Of a DNA stretch of 64,000 nt, positions 8,526-17,854 are shown one piece after another. The notes under the pieces are model-generated. The model was not told where the DNA came from, made no database searches, and was given only the letters and a program-made list of their open reading frames with translations. Source of the DNA: Frondihabitans sp. Leaf304 (lineage in GTDB: Bacteria > Actinomycetota > Actinomycetes > Actinomycetales > Microbacteriaceae); the NCBI RefSeq assembly GCF_001423105.1, contig NZ_LMNV01000002.1, positions 578,543 to 642,542 on the forward strand, written 5' to 3'. The position numbers were made by a program, and so were the translations under genes. The number at the start of each line of letters is the position of its first letter. Position 1 is the stretch's first letter.

Positions 8526-9089
8526 TCAGCAGGCGTCGTCGAACAGGCGGCGCGGGTGCTCGGGGTCGGTGTTGTCGATGACGGCCTGCGCGCGACGGCG
8601 ACCCGCGGGGCTCCGGTCGGCGGTCTCGCCGCCCTCGACCCAGACGGAGTAGTTCCAGAGCACCGACAATTCGTCGCGACCGCGAAGAGCGTCGTCGACG
8701 ATCAGGACGGCATCGTCGGGGCCTGTCACCCAGGTCGATTCGAACTCCCGGTCGGCCGCGGCGTCGAACGCCGCGGGCACCCAGGACGCGCTGCCGCCGA
8801 GGCGGAACGGCTCGATCAACATGCGGCGGAGCTTGGAGACATCGACGGCGCGATCGTCTTGCAGGCGCTCCCGCTCGGCGCGCGGCAGCAGGAAGTCGCG
8901 CAGCGAGGCGCGGAACCCGGCGTGACCGGCCTCGGCCACTGCCTGGACCAGGTCGTCCGCAAACGCCCCCGCAGCCTCGCTGTCGGGCCCGTCGACCGCG
9001 ATGAACGTGCGCCCCCGCCCGTAGTTGTGGAGGATCTCGTCCGCCAACGCGCGAACGGTGTCTTTTTTCTCGGGTGCCCAACGGATCAT
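8526..9089 (-). CDS. uridine-kinase-like protein with degenerate P-loop
   Basis: A 187-residue protein that aligns by eye to actinobacterial uridine-kinase-like P-loop proteins: TFIAVDGPDSEAAGAFADDL in place of the usual VAVDGxDGxGKTTFAxxL, then FRASLRDFL, LGGSASW and DDAVLIVDDALRGRDEL, the equivalent of the PDAVLVVDG Walker B strand. The GK[ST] of Walker A is missing, replaced by EAAGA, so ATP binding by the normal P-loop is unlikely. It may be a pseudo-kinase or have another role. Start ATG at 9089 fits the conserved opening. It is divergent from mutY with 23 bp between starts. Confidence 0.65.
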   Translation of the reverse strand: MIRWAPEKKDTVRALADEILHNYGRGRTFIAVDGPDSEAAGAFADDLVQAVAEAGHAGFRASLRDFLLPRAERERLQDDRAVDVSKLRRMLIEPFRLGGSASWVPAAFDAAADREFESTWVTGPDDAVLIVDDALRGRDELSVLWNYSVWVEGGETADRSPAGRRRAQAVIDNTDPEHPRRLFDDAC

Positions 9090-9112
9090 GCGGCAAAGCC
9101 TAGGCTCGTCGA

Positions 9113-9982
9113 GTGACAATCTCCCCCGCAATCGTGGCCTGGTTTCGTGAGAACGGCCGCGACCTGCCGTGGAGGCGGCCCGGCTTCTCTCCATGGGGCA
9201 CACTCGTCAGCGAATTCATGCTGCAGCAGACGCCCGTGGTCCGCGTCATCCCGAAGCTCGAAGCGTGGCTGGAGCGCTGGCCTACCCCGGCAGCACTGGC
9301 CTCCTCCCCCGCCTCGGAGGCGGTCCGCGCGTGGGACCGCCTCGGCTATCCCCGGCGCGCCCTCAACCTGCACGCCTGCGCCGTCGCCATCACCGATCAG
9401 CACGGCGGTGAGGTGCCCTCCGACGTCGACGCACTCCTCGCCCTGCCCGGCATCGGCGACTACACAGCTCGGGCCATCGCCACCTTCGCCTTCGGGCTGC
9501 GTGTTCCCGTCGTCGACACCAACGTTCGCCGCGTGCTCGCCCGAGCCGTCGAGGGTCGGGCCGAGCCGGCCTCGCCGAACGCCAAGCACGATCTCCCCCT
9601 CATGGAGTCGCAGCTACCGGACGACCTGGCCCTGGCCCACGACACCAACGCCGGCGTCATGGAGCTCGGCGCCCTCGTCTGCGTGGCTCGAAACCCGCGC
9701 TGCGACGACTGCCCGCTGCGCGATCAGTGCGCGTGGGTGCTGGCGGGCAAGCCGGCGCACGAGGGGCCCGCTCGACGCACACAGAAGAAGTACGAGGGGT
9801 CGGATCGCCAGGTGCGCGGACGGATCCTCGGTGAACTGCGCGCCAGCGACATCCCTGTCACGGCCGCCGAAGTCGATGCCGTCTGGCCCGACGCGGCGCA
9901 GCGGGCGCGAGCGCTCGCGAGCCTGCTGCGCGACGGGCTCGTGACGGGCTCAGCGGCGGCGGGCTACACGCTGCCGGAATGA
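9113..9982 (+). CDS. mutY: A/G-specific adenine DNA glycosylase
   Basis: A 289-residue MutY. SEFMLQQT contains the catalytic Glu, ALPGIGDYTARAI is the helix-hairpin-helix, VVDTNVRRV holds the catalytic Asp, and Cys-x6-Cys-x2-Cys-x5-Cys (CVARNPRCDDCPLRDQC) binds the [4Fe-4S] cluster. It excises adenine mispaired with 8-oxoguanine. It is shorter than the E. coli enzyme and lacks a clear C-terminal NUDIX-like domain, which is usual for the short actinobacterial form. It starts with GTG, 23 bp from the divergent kinase-like gene, and converges on rbfA. Confidence 0.92.
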   Translation: MTISPAIVAWFRENGRDLPWRRPGFSPWGTLVSEFMLQQTPVVRVIPKLEAWLERWPTPAALASSPASEAVRAWDRLGYPRRALNLHACAVAITDQHGGEVPSDVDALLALPGIGDYTARAIATFAFGLRVPVVDTNVRRVLARAVEGRAEPASPNAKHDLPLMESQLPDDLALAHDTNAGVMELGALVCVARNPRCDDCPLRDQCAWVLAGKPAHEGPARRTQKKYEGSDRQVRGRILGELRASDIPVTAAEVDAVWPDAAQRARALASLLRDGLVTGSAAAGYTLPE

Positions 9983-9987
9983 CGAAA

Positions 9988-10045
9988 CCCGCACGATCGG
10001 CGCAACCACCCCGGCTAGGCGGAGGGTCTGTGCCGATTGTGCGGG
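9988..10045. terminator. inverted repeat between convergent mutY and rbfA
   Basis: cccgcacgatcggc (9988-10001) and gccgattgtgcggg (10032-10045) form a 14-bp stem with one wobble pair and a 30-base loop. It fills the 84-bp gap between two converging genes, so a bidirectional transcription stop is the likeliest role, although no T run follows. Confidence 0.5.
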
Positions 10046-10066
10046 CCTGTGCCCTTATTTCTCGGG

Positions 10067-10516
10067 CTAGCGCTCGTCGGGCTCGTCGTCGGCGATCTCG
10101 CGCGGCTTGACGTACGGATCTTCGTCGCCCGCGTACTTCGCCGACGACGCCAGCGACTGGGCCGCAGCGTCGCGCTCGCGTGCCTCGATCAGGAGCGCGT
10201 CGATCGCCGCTGCGTTCTCGGGGATGCCATCGGGGATGAACTCGAGCGACGGCGTCAGTCGAGCTGTGATGTTCTTGCCGACCTCGGTGCGGAACATGCC
10301 CGTCGCCGACTTGAGAGCCGCAGCCGTGTCGGCCCGCTCCTCGTCACTGCCATAGACCGTGTAGAAGATCGAGGCGTGCTGCAGATCGCCCGTGACCTTC
10401 ACGTCGGTGATGGTGACGAAACCGATGCGCGGATCTTTGATTCCGCGCTCGAGACGTCGGGCGACGATCTGCTGAATGCGATCGGCCATCTTGCTGGCGC
10501 GCTGTGCGTCGACCAT
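10067..10516 (-). CDS. rbfA: 30S ribosome-binding factor A
   Basis: A 149-residue RbfA with the single KH-like fold signature: ARRLERGIKDPRIGFVTIT near the N-terminus and LTPSLEFIPDG toward the end. RbfA binds late 30S precursors and helps 16S rRNA 5' end maturation and cold adaptation. The C-terminal 25 residues are acidic and polar. It is the last gene of the nusA-ylxR-infB-rbfA run, 94 bp downstream of infB, with a hairpin in between. Confidence 0.93.
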   Translation of the reverse strand: MVDAQRASKMADRIQQIVARRLERGIKDPRIGFVTITDVKVTGDLQHASIFYTVYGSDEERADTAAALKSATGMFRTEVGKNITARLTPSLEFIPDGIPENAAAIDALLIEARERDAAAQSLASSAKYAGDEDPYVKPREIADDEPDER

Positions 10517-10544
10517 GGTGTGCTTCTTTCTTCGTGCCGGGAAC

Positions 10545-10576
10545 GGGCCCGCTGGATCGAAGGATCCGGCGGGCCC
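10545..10576 (-). terminator. hairpin between infB and rbfA
   Basis: gggcccgctggatc (10545-10558) pairs with gatccggcgggccc (10563-10576), 14 bp with one wobble and a four-base loop. No T run follows on the minus strand, so it could be a partial terminator, attenuator or processing hairpin that lowers rbfA relative to infB. Confidence 0.45.
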
Positions 10577-10610
10577 GCTCTATTGCTCTCGTGAGAGGCG
10601 CTGCCACACG

Positions 10611-13406
10611 TTAGACGCGGGGCTTCTCGACCATCTCGGTGGTTTCGATCTCGTCGCCGATCTGGATGTCGTTGAACTTGCCGAGACCGATACCGGCCTC
10701 GAAGTCAGTCCGCACCTCGGTGACGTCGTCTTTGAAGCGACGCAGCGAGTCGATGGCCAGACCGTCGGCGATAACGACACCGTCGCGGATGACCCGCGCC
10801 TTGGCGTTGCGCGTGATCGTTCCGGACCGGACGATGACACCGGCGATGTTTCCGACCTTGGAGGAGCGGAAGATCTCGCGGATCTCGGCGACACCCGACT
10901 GGACCTCTTCGAACTCGGGCTTGAGCATGCCCTTGAGCGAGTTCTCGATGTCTTCGATCGCGGCGTAGATGACCGAGTAGAAGCGGATGTCCACTCCTTC
11001 TCGAGCAGCACGCTCGCGCGCCTTCGTGTCGGGCCGAACGTTGAACCCGATGATGACGGCGTTGTCGACCGTTGCGAGGTTGACGTCGCTCTCGGTGACG
11101 GCACCCACACCACGGTGGATGATGCGCAGCTGCACGCTGTCGTCCACCTCGATCTTGAGCAGCGACTCCTCAAGTGCCTCGACGGCACCGGAGACGTCAC
11201 CCTTGATGATGATGTTGAGCGCTTCGACCTTGCCCTCTTCGAGTGCGCGGGTGAAGTCTTCGAGCGAGATGCGCTTGCGGGCCTTGGCCAGCTGGGCGTT
11301 GCGCTCGACGGCTTCGCGCTTCTCGGCGATTTGACGGGCCGTGCGGTCTTCTTCGGTGACGAGGAAGGTGTCACCGGCACGAGGAACGCTCGAAAGGCCC
11401 TGCACCTGAACCGGACGCGAGGGGTAAGCCTCGTCGACCGGGTCGCCGTTCTCGTCCATCATGGCGCGGACGCGGCCATAAGCCGTTCCGGCGACGATGG
11501 CGTCTCCGACCCGGAGGGTACCGGACTGGATGAGGACGGTTGCGACGGCACCGCGACCCTTGTCGAGTCGCGCCTCGATGGCGATACCACGAGCATCTTT
11601 ATCGGGGTTCGCACGCAGGTCGAGACCGGCGTCGGCGGTGAGAAGAACCGCCTCGAGCAGCTTGTCGATGTTTTTGTGATCGCGAGCCGACACGTCGACG
11701 AACATCACGTCTCCGCCGTACTCCTCAGCGACCAGACCGTATTCGGTCAGCTGCTGACGGACCTTCGCCGGGTTGGCGCCGTCTTTATCGATCTTGTTGA
11801 CCGCGACCACGATCGGCACGCCGGCCGCCTGGGCGTGGTTCAGGGCCTCGACCGTCTGCGGCATGATGCCGTCGTCAGCCGCCACCACGAGGATCGCGAT
11901 GTCGGTGACCTGGGCACCACGAGCACGCATGGCGGTGAACGCCTCGTGACCCGGTGTGTCGATGAAGGTGATGGCGCGCTCGACGCCCTCGTGCGGAGCC
12001 CACACCTGGTAAGCACCGATGTGCTGCGTGATGCCACCGGCTTCGCCGGCGACCACGTTGGCATTGCGGATCGCGTCGAGGAGGCGCGTCTTACCGTGGT
12101 CGACGTGACCCATGACCGTGACGACGGGGGGACGGATCTCGAGAACGGATTCGTCTTCGTCGTCGAGCTCCTGCTCGAGGTCGATGTCGAAGCCCTCGAG
12201 GAGCTCCTTGTCTTCGTCTTCGGGCGAGACGACCTGGATCGAGTAGCCGAGCTCTTCGCCCAGCACCTCGAACGTGGCCTCGTCGAGCGACTCAGTCGCC
12301 GTCGCCATCTCACCGAGGTGGAACAGCACCGTGACGAGGTTGCCGGGGCTGGCATCGATCTTGTCGGCGAAGTCGCTGATCGACGCGCCGCGGCGCAGTC
12401 GGACTACCGTCTTGCCGTCACCGCGGGGAACGCTGACGCCACCGAGCGACGGCGCCTGACGCATCTCGAATTCGGCCCTCTTCGTCCGCTTCGACTTGCG
12501 TGCCTTGCTCTTGCCGCCACCGCGACCGAATGCACCAGCGGTACCACCACCGGGGCCACGGCCGCGACCGCCGCCACCGCCGCCGGCAGGGCGCGGAGCG
12601 CCGAAGCCGGGACGGAAACCACCGGGAGCACCAGCACCTGCGCCAGCACCGGCTGCACCGGGACGCTGGAAACCGCCGCCACCGGGACGACCGCCGGCAC
12701 CGGCCGGACGCTGGCCGAAGCCGCCGGGTCGAGCGGGGCCGCCGGGACGAGGAGCACCCGGACGGGGAGCACCGGGACGAGGAGCCTGCGGGCGCGGGCC
12801 CGCTGCTCCGCCGGGACGGGGCATGCCGGCCGCGGGAGCGCCGGTACCGCCCGGACGAGGAGCGCTCGGGCGCCCCATGCCCTGGTTGGACGAGTAGGGG
12901 TTGTTGCCGGGGCGCGGGGCGCCGGGGCGGGGCCCACCGGGAGTCGGGGCGCCCTTGGCCGCGGCCGGCGCATCGACGTCGGCCTTGGGGGCGTTACGAG
13001 CGGCCTCGGCCTGAGCCTGACGCTCGGCGACGGTGAGCGGGGCCGGGGTCACGACGGCGTCGGCCGCAGGGGCCTCGGCAACGGGAGCCTCGGCGGGGGC
13101 GACGGTCTCTTTGGGAGCCGCCGGGCCGGGGGTCGGCGCAGCCGGGCGAGGAGCGCCCGGGCGAGGGCCGCTCGAAGCGGGAGCCTTGGTGGGCGTCGCC
13201 GCCGCGGCGGCCGGAGCCTTGGCCGCGGGGGCATCGGCCGGCTTGGCCTGCCCGGCGAACGCAGCGCGGAGCTTGCGTGCGACGGGGGGCTCGATGCTTG
13301 AAGACGGGCCCTTGACGAACTCGCCCATCTCTTTCAGCTTCTCGAGCGCGATCTTGCTTTCAATACCGAGCTCGCTTGCGATCTCGTGTACGCGTGGTTT
13401 AGCCAC
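10611..13406 (-). CDS. infB: translation initiation factor IF-2
   Basis: A 931-residue IF-2. Residues 1-50 form the IF2_N helical domain ([16 protein letters not shown]). Residues about 55-300 are an Ala/Pro/Gly/Arg-rich low-complexity stretch, with many [13 protein letters not shown] repeats. The GTPase follows: G1 GHVDHGKT near residue 435, G3 DTPGHEAF, G4 NKID; then the C-terminal beta-barrel domains that bind fMet-tRNA. The GTG start at 13406 has AGGAG four bases upstream; a longer frame to 13430 is unlikely. The disordered segment is larger than in E. coli and typical of high-GC actinobacteria. Confidence 0.95.
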   Translation of the reverse strand: MAKPRVHEIASELGIESKIALEKLKEMGEFVKGPSSSIEPPVARKLRAAFAGQAKPADAPAAKAPAAAAATPTKAPASSGPRPGAPRPAAPTPGPAAPKETVAPAEAPVAEAPAADAVVTPAPLTVAERQAQAEAARNAPKADVDAPAAAKGAPTPGGPRPGAPRPGNNPYSSNQGMGRPSAPRPGGTGAPAAGMPRPGGAAGPRPQAPRPGAPRPGAPRPGGPARPGGFGQRPAGAGGRPGGGGFQRPGAAGAGAGAGAPGGFRPGFGAPRPAGGGGGGRGRGPGGGTAGAFGRGGGKSKARKSKRTKRAEFEMRQAPSLGGVSVPRGDGKTVVRLRRGASISDFADKIDASPGNLVTVLFHLGEMATATESLDEATFEVLGEELGYSIQVVSPEDEDKELLEGFDIDLEQELDDEDESVLEIRPPVVTVMGHVDHGKTRLLDAIRNANVVAGEAGGITQHIGAYQVWAPHEGVERAITFIDTPGHEAFTAMRARGAQVTDIAILVVAADDGIMPQTVEALNHAQAAGVPIVVAVNKIDKDGANPAKVRQQLTEYGLVAEEYGGDVMFVDVSARDHKNIDKLLEAVLLTADAGLDLRANPDKDARGIAIEARLDKGRGAVATVLIQSGTLRVGDAIVAGTAYGRVRAMMDENGDPVDEAYPSRPVQVQGLSSVPRAGDTFLVTEEDRTARQIAEKREAVERNAQLAKARKRISLEDFTRALEEGKVEALNIIIKGDVSGAVEALEESLLKIEVDDSVQLRIIHRGVGAVTESDVNLATVDNAVIIGFNVRPDTKARERAAREGVDIRFYSVIYAAIEDIENSLKGMLKPEFEEVQSGVAEIREIFRSSKVGNIAGVIVRSGTITRNAKARVIRDGVVIADGLAIDSLRRFKDDVTEVRTDFEAGIGLGKFNDIQIGDEIETTEMVEKPRV

Positions 13407-13558
13407 TGTTCTCCTGTCTCGGGCCTCCACCCGGATAGGAGGAAGCCATTAGTGCTGGACGCAACTCATTTCGAGGTGCTCATTAGTTGTCCATAAGCCG
13501 ATCAGCCTGTTCTTTCGGCGGCCGGGCGAGGTGCCCGGACGCGTGGTCGTAAGGGTTC

Positions 13559-13846
13559 TTACGGGAGGGATGATTCGTTGGGGTTGTTGACGCTCTGCTC
13601 GTGCCGTTGCAGGTAGAGGAGCAAGTCGCCAGTGTCGGGTTCTGCGTCGAGCCGGAGCGCTCGGCGAAAAGCCTTGCGCCGGACGGCCGTCTCGTAGGCC
13701 TGCATCGTTGGCATCAACCAGGCACCCCTGCCCGGTTCGGTGGCCGACGCATCTGCGATAACGCGGCCATCTCGGGCGACGACCCTCAAGAGAGAGGACC
13801 GTGGAGCGCGCGTTCGAGTACCGATGCACGTTCTGACGGATTCCAT
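13559..13846 (-). CDS. ylxR: YlxR/RnpM family RNA-binding protein
   Basis: A 95-residue protein with the family signature: ESVRTCIGTRTRAPRSSLLR at the N-terminus and GRGAWLMPT in the middle, the equivalent of GRGAYLC. YlxR sits between nusA and infB in most bacteria; in Bacillus it binds the RNase P RNA and modulates the enzyme (RnpM). ATG at 13846 with AGGGGAG four bases upstream sets the start. It is 152 bp upstream of infB and 81 bp downstream of nusA. Confidence 0.88.
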   Translation of the reverse strand: MESVRTCIGTRTRAPRSSLLRVVARDGRVIADASATEPGRGAWLMPTMQAYETAVRRKAFRRALRLDAEPDTGDLLLYLQRHEQSVNNPNESSLP

Positions 13847-13927
13847 ACTACTCCCCTGAGCCCGTGGCGCCAGGGACGCCACGGGCGAACGAACTCGATT
13901 ATCTGCAGATCGAATCGGTCGACGGCC

Positions 13928-14929
13928 TCAGTCTTCGAGGATCGAGTCGGGCTGGATGTCGATGCGGGCACCCGTCAACTTTGCCGCCAGACGGGCGTTC
14001 TGCCCCTCCTTGCCGATGGCCAGCGACAGCTGATAGTCGGGTACGAGGGCCCGGACGGCCTTGGTGGCGGCGTCGATCACGAAAGCGCTCGACACCTTGG
14101 CGGGCGAAAGAGCGCTGGCGACGAACGTCGGCAGGTCGGGCGAGTAGTCGACGATGTCGATCTTCTCGTTGTTCAGCTCGGCCGTGACCGCGCGCACTCG
14201 CTGACCGAGCTCGCCGATGCAGGCACCCTTTGCGTTCACACCGGGCTCTGTCGCACGAACGGCCATCTTGGTGCGATGGCCCGCCTCGCGAGCGAGCGAG
14301 ACGATCTCGACGACGCCCGACGCGATCTCGGGGACCTCGAGTGCGAAGAGCTTCCGCACCAGCGAGGGGTGGGTGCGAGAGACCGTCACCGACGGACCCT
14401 TCAGACCCTTGGAGACGCTGGTCACATACACGCGAATGCGGGTGCCGTGCGCGTAGTTCTCACCGGGCACCTGCTCTTCGGGAGGCAGGATCGCCTCGAA
14501 TGAGCCGAGGTCGACGTGGATCATCCGCGGGTTCGGCCCCTGCTGGATGACGCCGGCGACGATCTCGCCCTCGCGCCCCTTGAACTGGCCGAGCACCTTG
14601 TCGTCGCCGATGTCGCGGAGACGCTGGTTGATGACCTGCTTCGCTGCGAAGGCAGCGATTCGGCCGAAGTCGTCGGGCGTCTCGATCGCCTCTCCGACGA
14701 CCTCGCCGTTCTCGTCGCGCTCGATCGAGAAGACGGAGACATGACCGGTCTTGCGGTCGAGCTCGACACGGGCGGAAGGCGTCGACGGGTGAGAGTCGGC
14801 GCCCTCGGACTGGTCTTCGTGCTTGAGGTAGGCCGTGAGGATGGCCTGCTCGATGATCTGCACCAGTTCATCGAAGGGAATCTCGCGTTCGCGCTCCATG
14901 AGTCGCAACACGCCAAGGTCGATATCCAC
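13928..14929 (-). CDS. nusA: transcription termination/antitermination protein NusA
   Basis: A 333-residue NusA: N-terminal RNA polymerase-binding domain (MEREREIPFDELVQIIEQAI), an S1 domain, and two KH domains shown by CIGELGQRVRAVTAELNNEK and IGKEGQNARLAAKLTGARI. It ends soon after KH2, without the acidic repeats of E. coli NusA, which is normal in actinobacteria. Two starts are possible; GTG at 14929 is chosen because of a perfect AAGGAGG eight bases upstream. rimP, normally directly upstream, is absent, and a terminator after proS separates nusA from upstream transcription. Confidence 0.94.
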   Translation of the reverse strand: MDIDLGVLRLMEREREIPFDELVQIIEQAILTAYLKHEDQSEGADSHPSTPSARVELDRKTGHVSVFSIERDENGEVVGEAIETPDDFGRIAAFAAKQVINQRLRDIGDDKVLGQFKGREGEIVAGVIQQGPNPRMIHVDLGSFEAILPPEEQVPGENYAHGTRIRVYVTSVSKGLKGPSVTVSRTHPSLVRKLFALEVPEIASGVVEIVSLAREAGHRTKMAVRATEPGVNAKGACIGELGQRVRAVTAELNNEKIDIVDYSPDLPTFVASALSPAKVSSAFVIDAATKAVRALVPDYQLSLAIGKEGQNARLAAKLTGARIDIQPDSILED

Positions 14930-14937
14930 TTGGAAAG

Positions 14938-14944
14938 CCTCCTT
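14938..14944 (-). promoter_or_regulatory. consensus Shine-Dalgarno deciding the nusA start
   Basis: The minus strand carries AAGGAGG eight bases before GTG 14929. It is the best ribosome-binding site in this part of the window and excludes a longer frame that would begin at 15043. Confidence 0.8.
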
Positions 14945-15118
14945 TTTTAATTGTCGCGAATGTGGCGGTGGCCGATTCGCAGACCTCAGCCTACCGGGTG
15001 GGAGGGAGAAGGCCGAACAGCGGGAGTGGAGGGCGGCCGGCATGGCAGATGGCCGGGTTCACGACGCTGAAGGGTCGCTCCGCTCCCTTCGGACTCCTTG
15101 AGATGGAGAGGCTCAAGG

Positions 15119-15140
15119 CAAAAAGGCGCTTCGCTGCCTT
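15119..15140 (-). terminator. intrinsic terminator after proS
   Basis: On the minus strand, about ten bases past the proS stop, AGGC(A)GC pairs with GCGCCT around a GAA loop and is followed by five T. Transcription from proS should stop here, so nusA needs its own promoter in 14950-15118. Confidence 0.65.
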
Positions 15141-15149
15141 CGCCCGAGC

Positions 15150-16907
15150 CTAGGCGCGGGGCGCAGTCAGCGCGGCGACGGCCTCGGCGATCGGCACCGG
15201 CCTGCGCTCGCCCGTGCGGCGATCCCAGAGCTCGACGATGCCCTCACCGGCGCTCCGACCGACCACGACGATCTGCGGGACTCCCAGCAGCTCGGCGTCA
15301 CCGAACTTGACCCCGGGCGACACCTTCGGACGGTCATCGAAGAGCACGTCGAGTCGAGCGCCCTCGAGCGCCGACACCAGCTCTTCGGCGACCTCGTAGA
15401 CCACCGCGTCTTTGCCGGTCGCGACGACGTGGACGTCGAACGGTGCGACGTTCTCGGGCCAGATCAGGCCCTTGGCGTCGTTGTTCGACTCGGCGATGAT
15501 GGCGAGGATCCGCGTCACTCCGATGCCATACGACCCCATCGTGACGGTCACCTGCTTGCCATTCTCGTCGAGCACCTTCAAGCCGAGCGCTTCGGCGTAC
15601 TTGCGGCCCAACTGGAACACGTGGCCGATCTCCATGCCGCGAGCCGTCTCGATCGGGCCGGAGCCATCGGGAGCGGGGTCGCCCTCACGCACCTGGGCGG
15701 CCTCGATGACGCCGTCGGCTGCGAAGTCGCGACCCATGACGAGGCCGGAGACGTGCACGCCCTCGGCGTTGGCTCCGGTGACCCAGGCGCTGCCCGAGAC
15801 GATGCGGGGGTCGACGTAGTAGCGGATCCTGCTCTCGGATTCTGCGCCGAGCACCTGCGGCCCGATGTAGCCCTTGACCAGCACGGGGTTCTTCGCGAAG
15901 TCTGCTTCGCCCGCCGCCTCCACCTCGGCCGGTTGGAAGGCAACCTCGAGGCGCTTCATGTCGACATCGCGATCACCGGGAAGCCCGACGGCAACGATCT
16001 CACGGGTGCCGTCGAGGTGCGTCAGGGCCACGATGACGTTTTTGAGGGTGTCGGATGCCGACCACTCCCCCGTCGCTCGCGGGTGGGCAGTGTTCATGTG
16101 GGCGACGAGCGTCGCGATCGTCGGAGTGTCGTGCGGCTCGAGCTCGGTCGCGGGTGCGAGACCCTCGATGGGAATGCTGTCGGGGACGATCGTCGTGAAG
16201 GCCTCGACGTTGGCCGCGTAGCCGCCCGCCGAACGGACGAACGTGTCTTCGCCGACAGGGGTCGGGTGCAGGAACTCCTCGCTGCGGGAACCGCCCATGG
16301 CACCGGCATCGGCCTTGACGATGACGTACTCGAGCCCGAGGCGCGCGAAGATCCGCTCGTAGGCGTCGCGCTGCTTCTGGTAGCTCGCGTCAAGACCGGC
16401 ATCCGACGCATCGAACGAGTAGGCGTCTTTCATCGTGAACTCGCGGCCGCGCAGGAGACCGGCGCGGGGGCGTGCCTCGTCGCGATACTTGTCTTGGATC
16501 TGGAACAACGTCAGGGGCAGGTCTTTGTACGACGAGTAGAGGTCTTTGACGAGGAGCGTGAACGCCTCTTCGTGCGTCGGCGCCAGCAGCAGGTCGGCGT
16601 CTTTGCGGTCTTTCAGACGGAACATACCCTCGCCGTACTCCGACCACCGGCCGGTCGCCTCGTAGGGCTCACGGGGCAGGAGGGCGGGAAAGTGCACCTC
16701 TTGAGCGCCGGCGGCCTGCATCTCGTCGCGGATGATGGCCTCGATCTTCGCCTTCACCCTGAGACCGAGCGGCAGCCACGCGAAGATGCCCGGGGCCTGT
16801 CGGCGGATGTAGCCGGCGCGCACGAGCAGGCGGTGGCTGGTCACCTCGGCGTCGGAGGGATCTTCACGAAGCGTGCGGACGAAGAGCTGAGAAAGACGAG
16901 TGGTCAC
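15150..16907 (-). CDS. proS: prolyl-tRNA synthetase (bacterial type)
   Basis: A 585-residue class II synthetase. Motif 2 is in [20 protein letters not shown] and motif 3 in [14 protein letters not shown]. The long insertion domain between them (about residues 220-410, including the HMNTAHP stretch) is the editing domain that hydrolyses Ala-tRNA(Pro), so this is the prokaryote-type ProRS. Length is normal. The anticodon-binding domain forms the last 110 residues. It begins at ATG/GTG near 16907 within 41 bp of the vWA-module tail gene but is followed by its own terminator. Confidence 0.95.
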   Translation of the reverse strand: MTTRLSQLFVRTLREDPSDAEVTSHRLLVRAGYIRRQAPGIFAWLPLGLRVKAKIEAIIRDEMQAAGAQEVHFPALLPREPYEATGRWSEYGEGMFRLKDRKDADLLLAPTHEEAFTLLVKDLYSSYKDLPLTLFQIQDKYRDEARPRAGLLRGREFTMKDAYSFDASDAGLDASYQKQRDAYERIFARLGLEYVIVKADAGAMGGSRSEEFLHPTPVGEDTFVRSAGGYAANVEAFTTIVPDSIPIEGLAPATELEPHDTPTIATLVAHMNTAHPRATGEWSASDTLKNVIVALTHLDGTREIVAVGLPGDRDVDMKRLEVAFQPAEVEAAGEADFAKNPVLVKGYIGPQVLGAESESRIRYYVDPRIVSGSAWVTGANAEGVHVSGLVMGRDFAADGVIEAAQVREGDPAPDGSGPIETARGMEIGHVFQLGRKYAEALGLKVLDENGKQVTVTMGSYGIGVTRILAIIAESNNDAKGLIWPENVAPFDVHVVATGKDAVVYEVAEELVSALEGARLDVLFDDRPKVSPGVKFGDAELLGVPQIVVVGRSAGEGIVELWDRRTGERRPVPIAEAVAALTAPRA

Positions 16908-16948
16908 GCGCCAAGCCTAGCGAGGCCGAGACCGGGCCACCGCGACCG

Positions 16949-17854
16949 CTACCAGGGCTTGCCGGAGTAATCGCCGTCGTTCTGGTCGAATTGCCGGTTG
17001 CGATCGTTGTTCTCCTGCTGCTGCTTTTGGGCGTCGCCGTTCTGCTGCTGCAACTGGTCGAGCGGGTCTTTGCCGGAGCTACCAGACGAGCCGTCGCCGT
17101 CTTGGCTGTCGCCCTGACCGGAACCGTTGGACCCTGACCCGGAGTCACCTTGGCCGTTCTGGTCGCCCTGCCCCTGGTCACCCTGGTTCGAGCCGCCCTG
17201 CCCTTGGCCGCCGTCTTCTCCGCCGGAGCCCTGCTGCTTCTGCTGAAGGCGCGCCTTCTCGTCGTCGAGCGGCTTCTTGGTGGGAGGGGTTCCGGCTCCG
17301 TCGGAGTTGTCGAAGCAGCCGTCGGGCGAAGCGTCGATTAGTGCGAGGGCCTCGGTGTAGAACTTCGCCGAGCTCGTCTGGTCGCCGTCGAGGCGCGCGC
17401 TGTCGCCCTGTTGCTCGACGACGAGCGCGAGGTTAGTACGGATCTTGCAGACCGCCCGGACGTTCGCGACCGGCACCAGCTGCAGAGCCCGCTCGAACTC
17501 ACCACGGGCATCGACGATCACACCGACCCCGGCGAGCCCGGTGCCGCGCTCGAAGTGGCGTACCCACGGCTCGATGACGTTGACGGGAGCGAGGCCGTCG
17601 CTGATGGTCGTGGTCTGCTCGTAGGCACCGCGATCGTACGTCGCCTGAGAGAGCGCGGCCAAGGTGGGCAGGCTGAGCAGCTTGAGTGCCACCAGCACGA
17701 TCAGAACCACGGGAACGAGCGACCACCAGAGGAGTCGACGGCGATACCGCCGACGGTAGGCGGCGAGGTCGGCCGGAACCTGCGGCTCCGAGACGTCGTC
17801 GATGCCGTCGGGCGGCGGGGGCGGTGCGACCTGCGGCAGAAGTGTCGTGCTCAT
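16949..17854 (-). CDS. single-TM protein with repeat-like domain and Gln/Gly/Asn-rich tail (vWA module)
   Basis: A 301-residue protein. Residues 1-40 are Pro-rich and basic, residues about 43-63 are one membrane span (WSLVPVVLIVLVALKLLSL), and residues 70-190 are helical with spacing that recalls a tetratricopeptide unit (ERALQLVPVANVRAVCKIRT). From about 195 the chain is low complexity, rich in Gln, Gly, Asp and Asn. Such TPR-plus-disordered-tail proteins close MoxR/Bat operons. ATG at 17854 overlaps the upstream vWA stop by four bases. Precise function unknown; a scaffold or chaperone-like role is inference. Confidence 0.7.
   Translation of the reverse strand: MSTTLLPQVAPPPPPDGIDDVSEPQVPADLAAYRRRYRRRLLWWSLVPVVLIVLVALKLLSLPTLAALSQATYDRGAYEQTTTISDGLAPVNVIEPWVRHFERGTGLAGVGVIVDARGEFERALQLVPVANVRAVCKIRTNLALVVEQQGDSARLDGDQTSSAKFYTEALALIDASPDGCFDNSDGAGTPPTKKPLDDEKARLQQKQQGSGGEDGGQGQGGSNQGDQGQGDQNGQGDSGSGSNGSGQGDSQDGDGSSGSSGKDPLDQLQQQNGDAQKQQQENNDRNRQFDQNDGDYSGKPW

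Noticed and set aside
10476..13301. A 941-codon open frame opposite infB
   Set aside because: It mirrors the IF-2 gene; its composition (Thr/Gly/Ala runs) comes from the repeats of the IF-2 linker read backwards.
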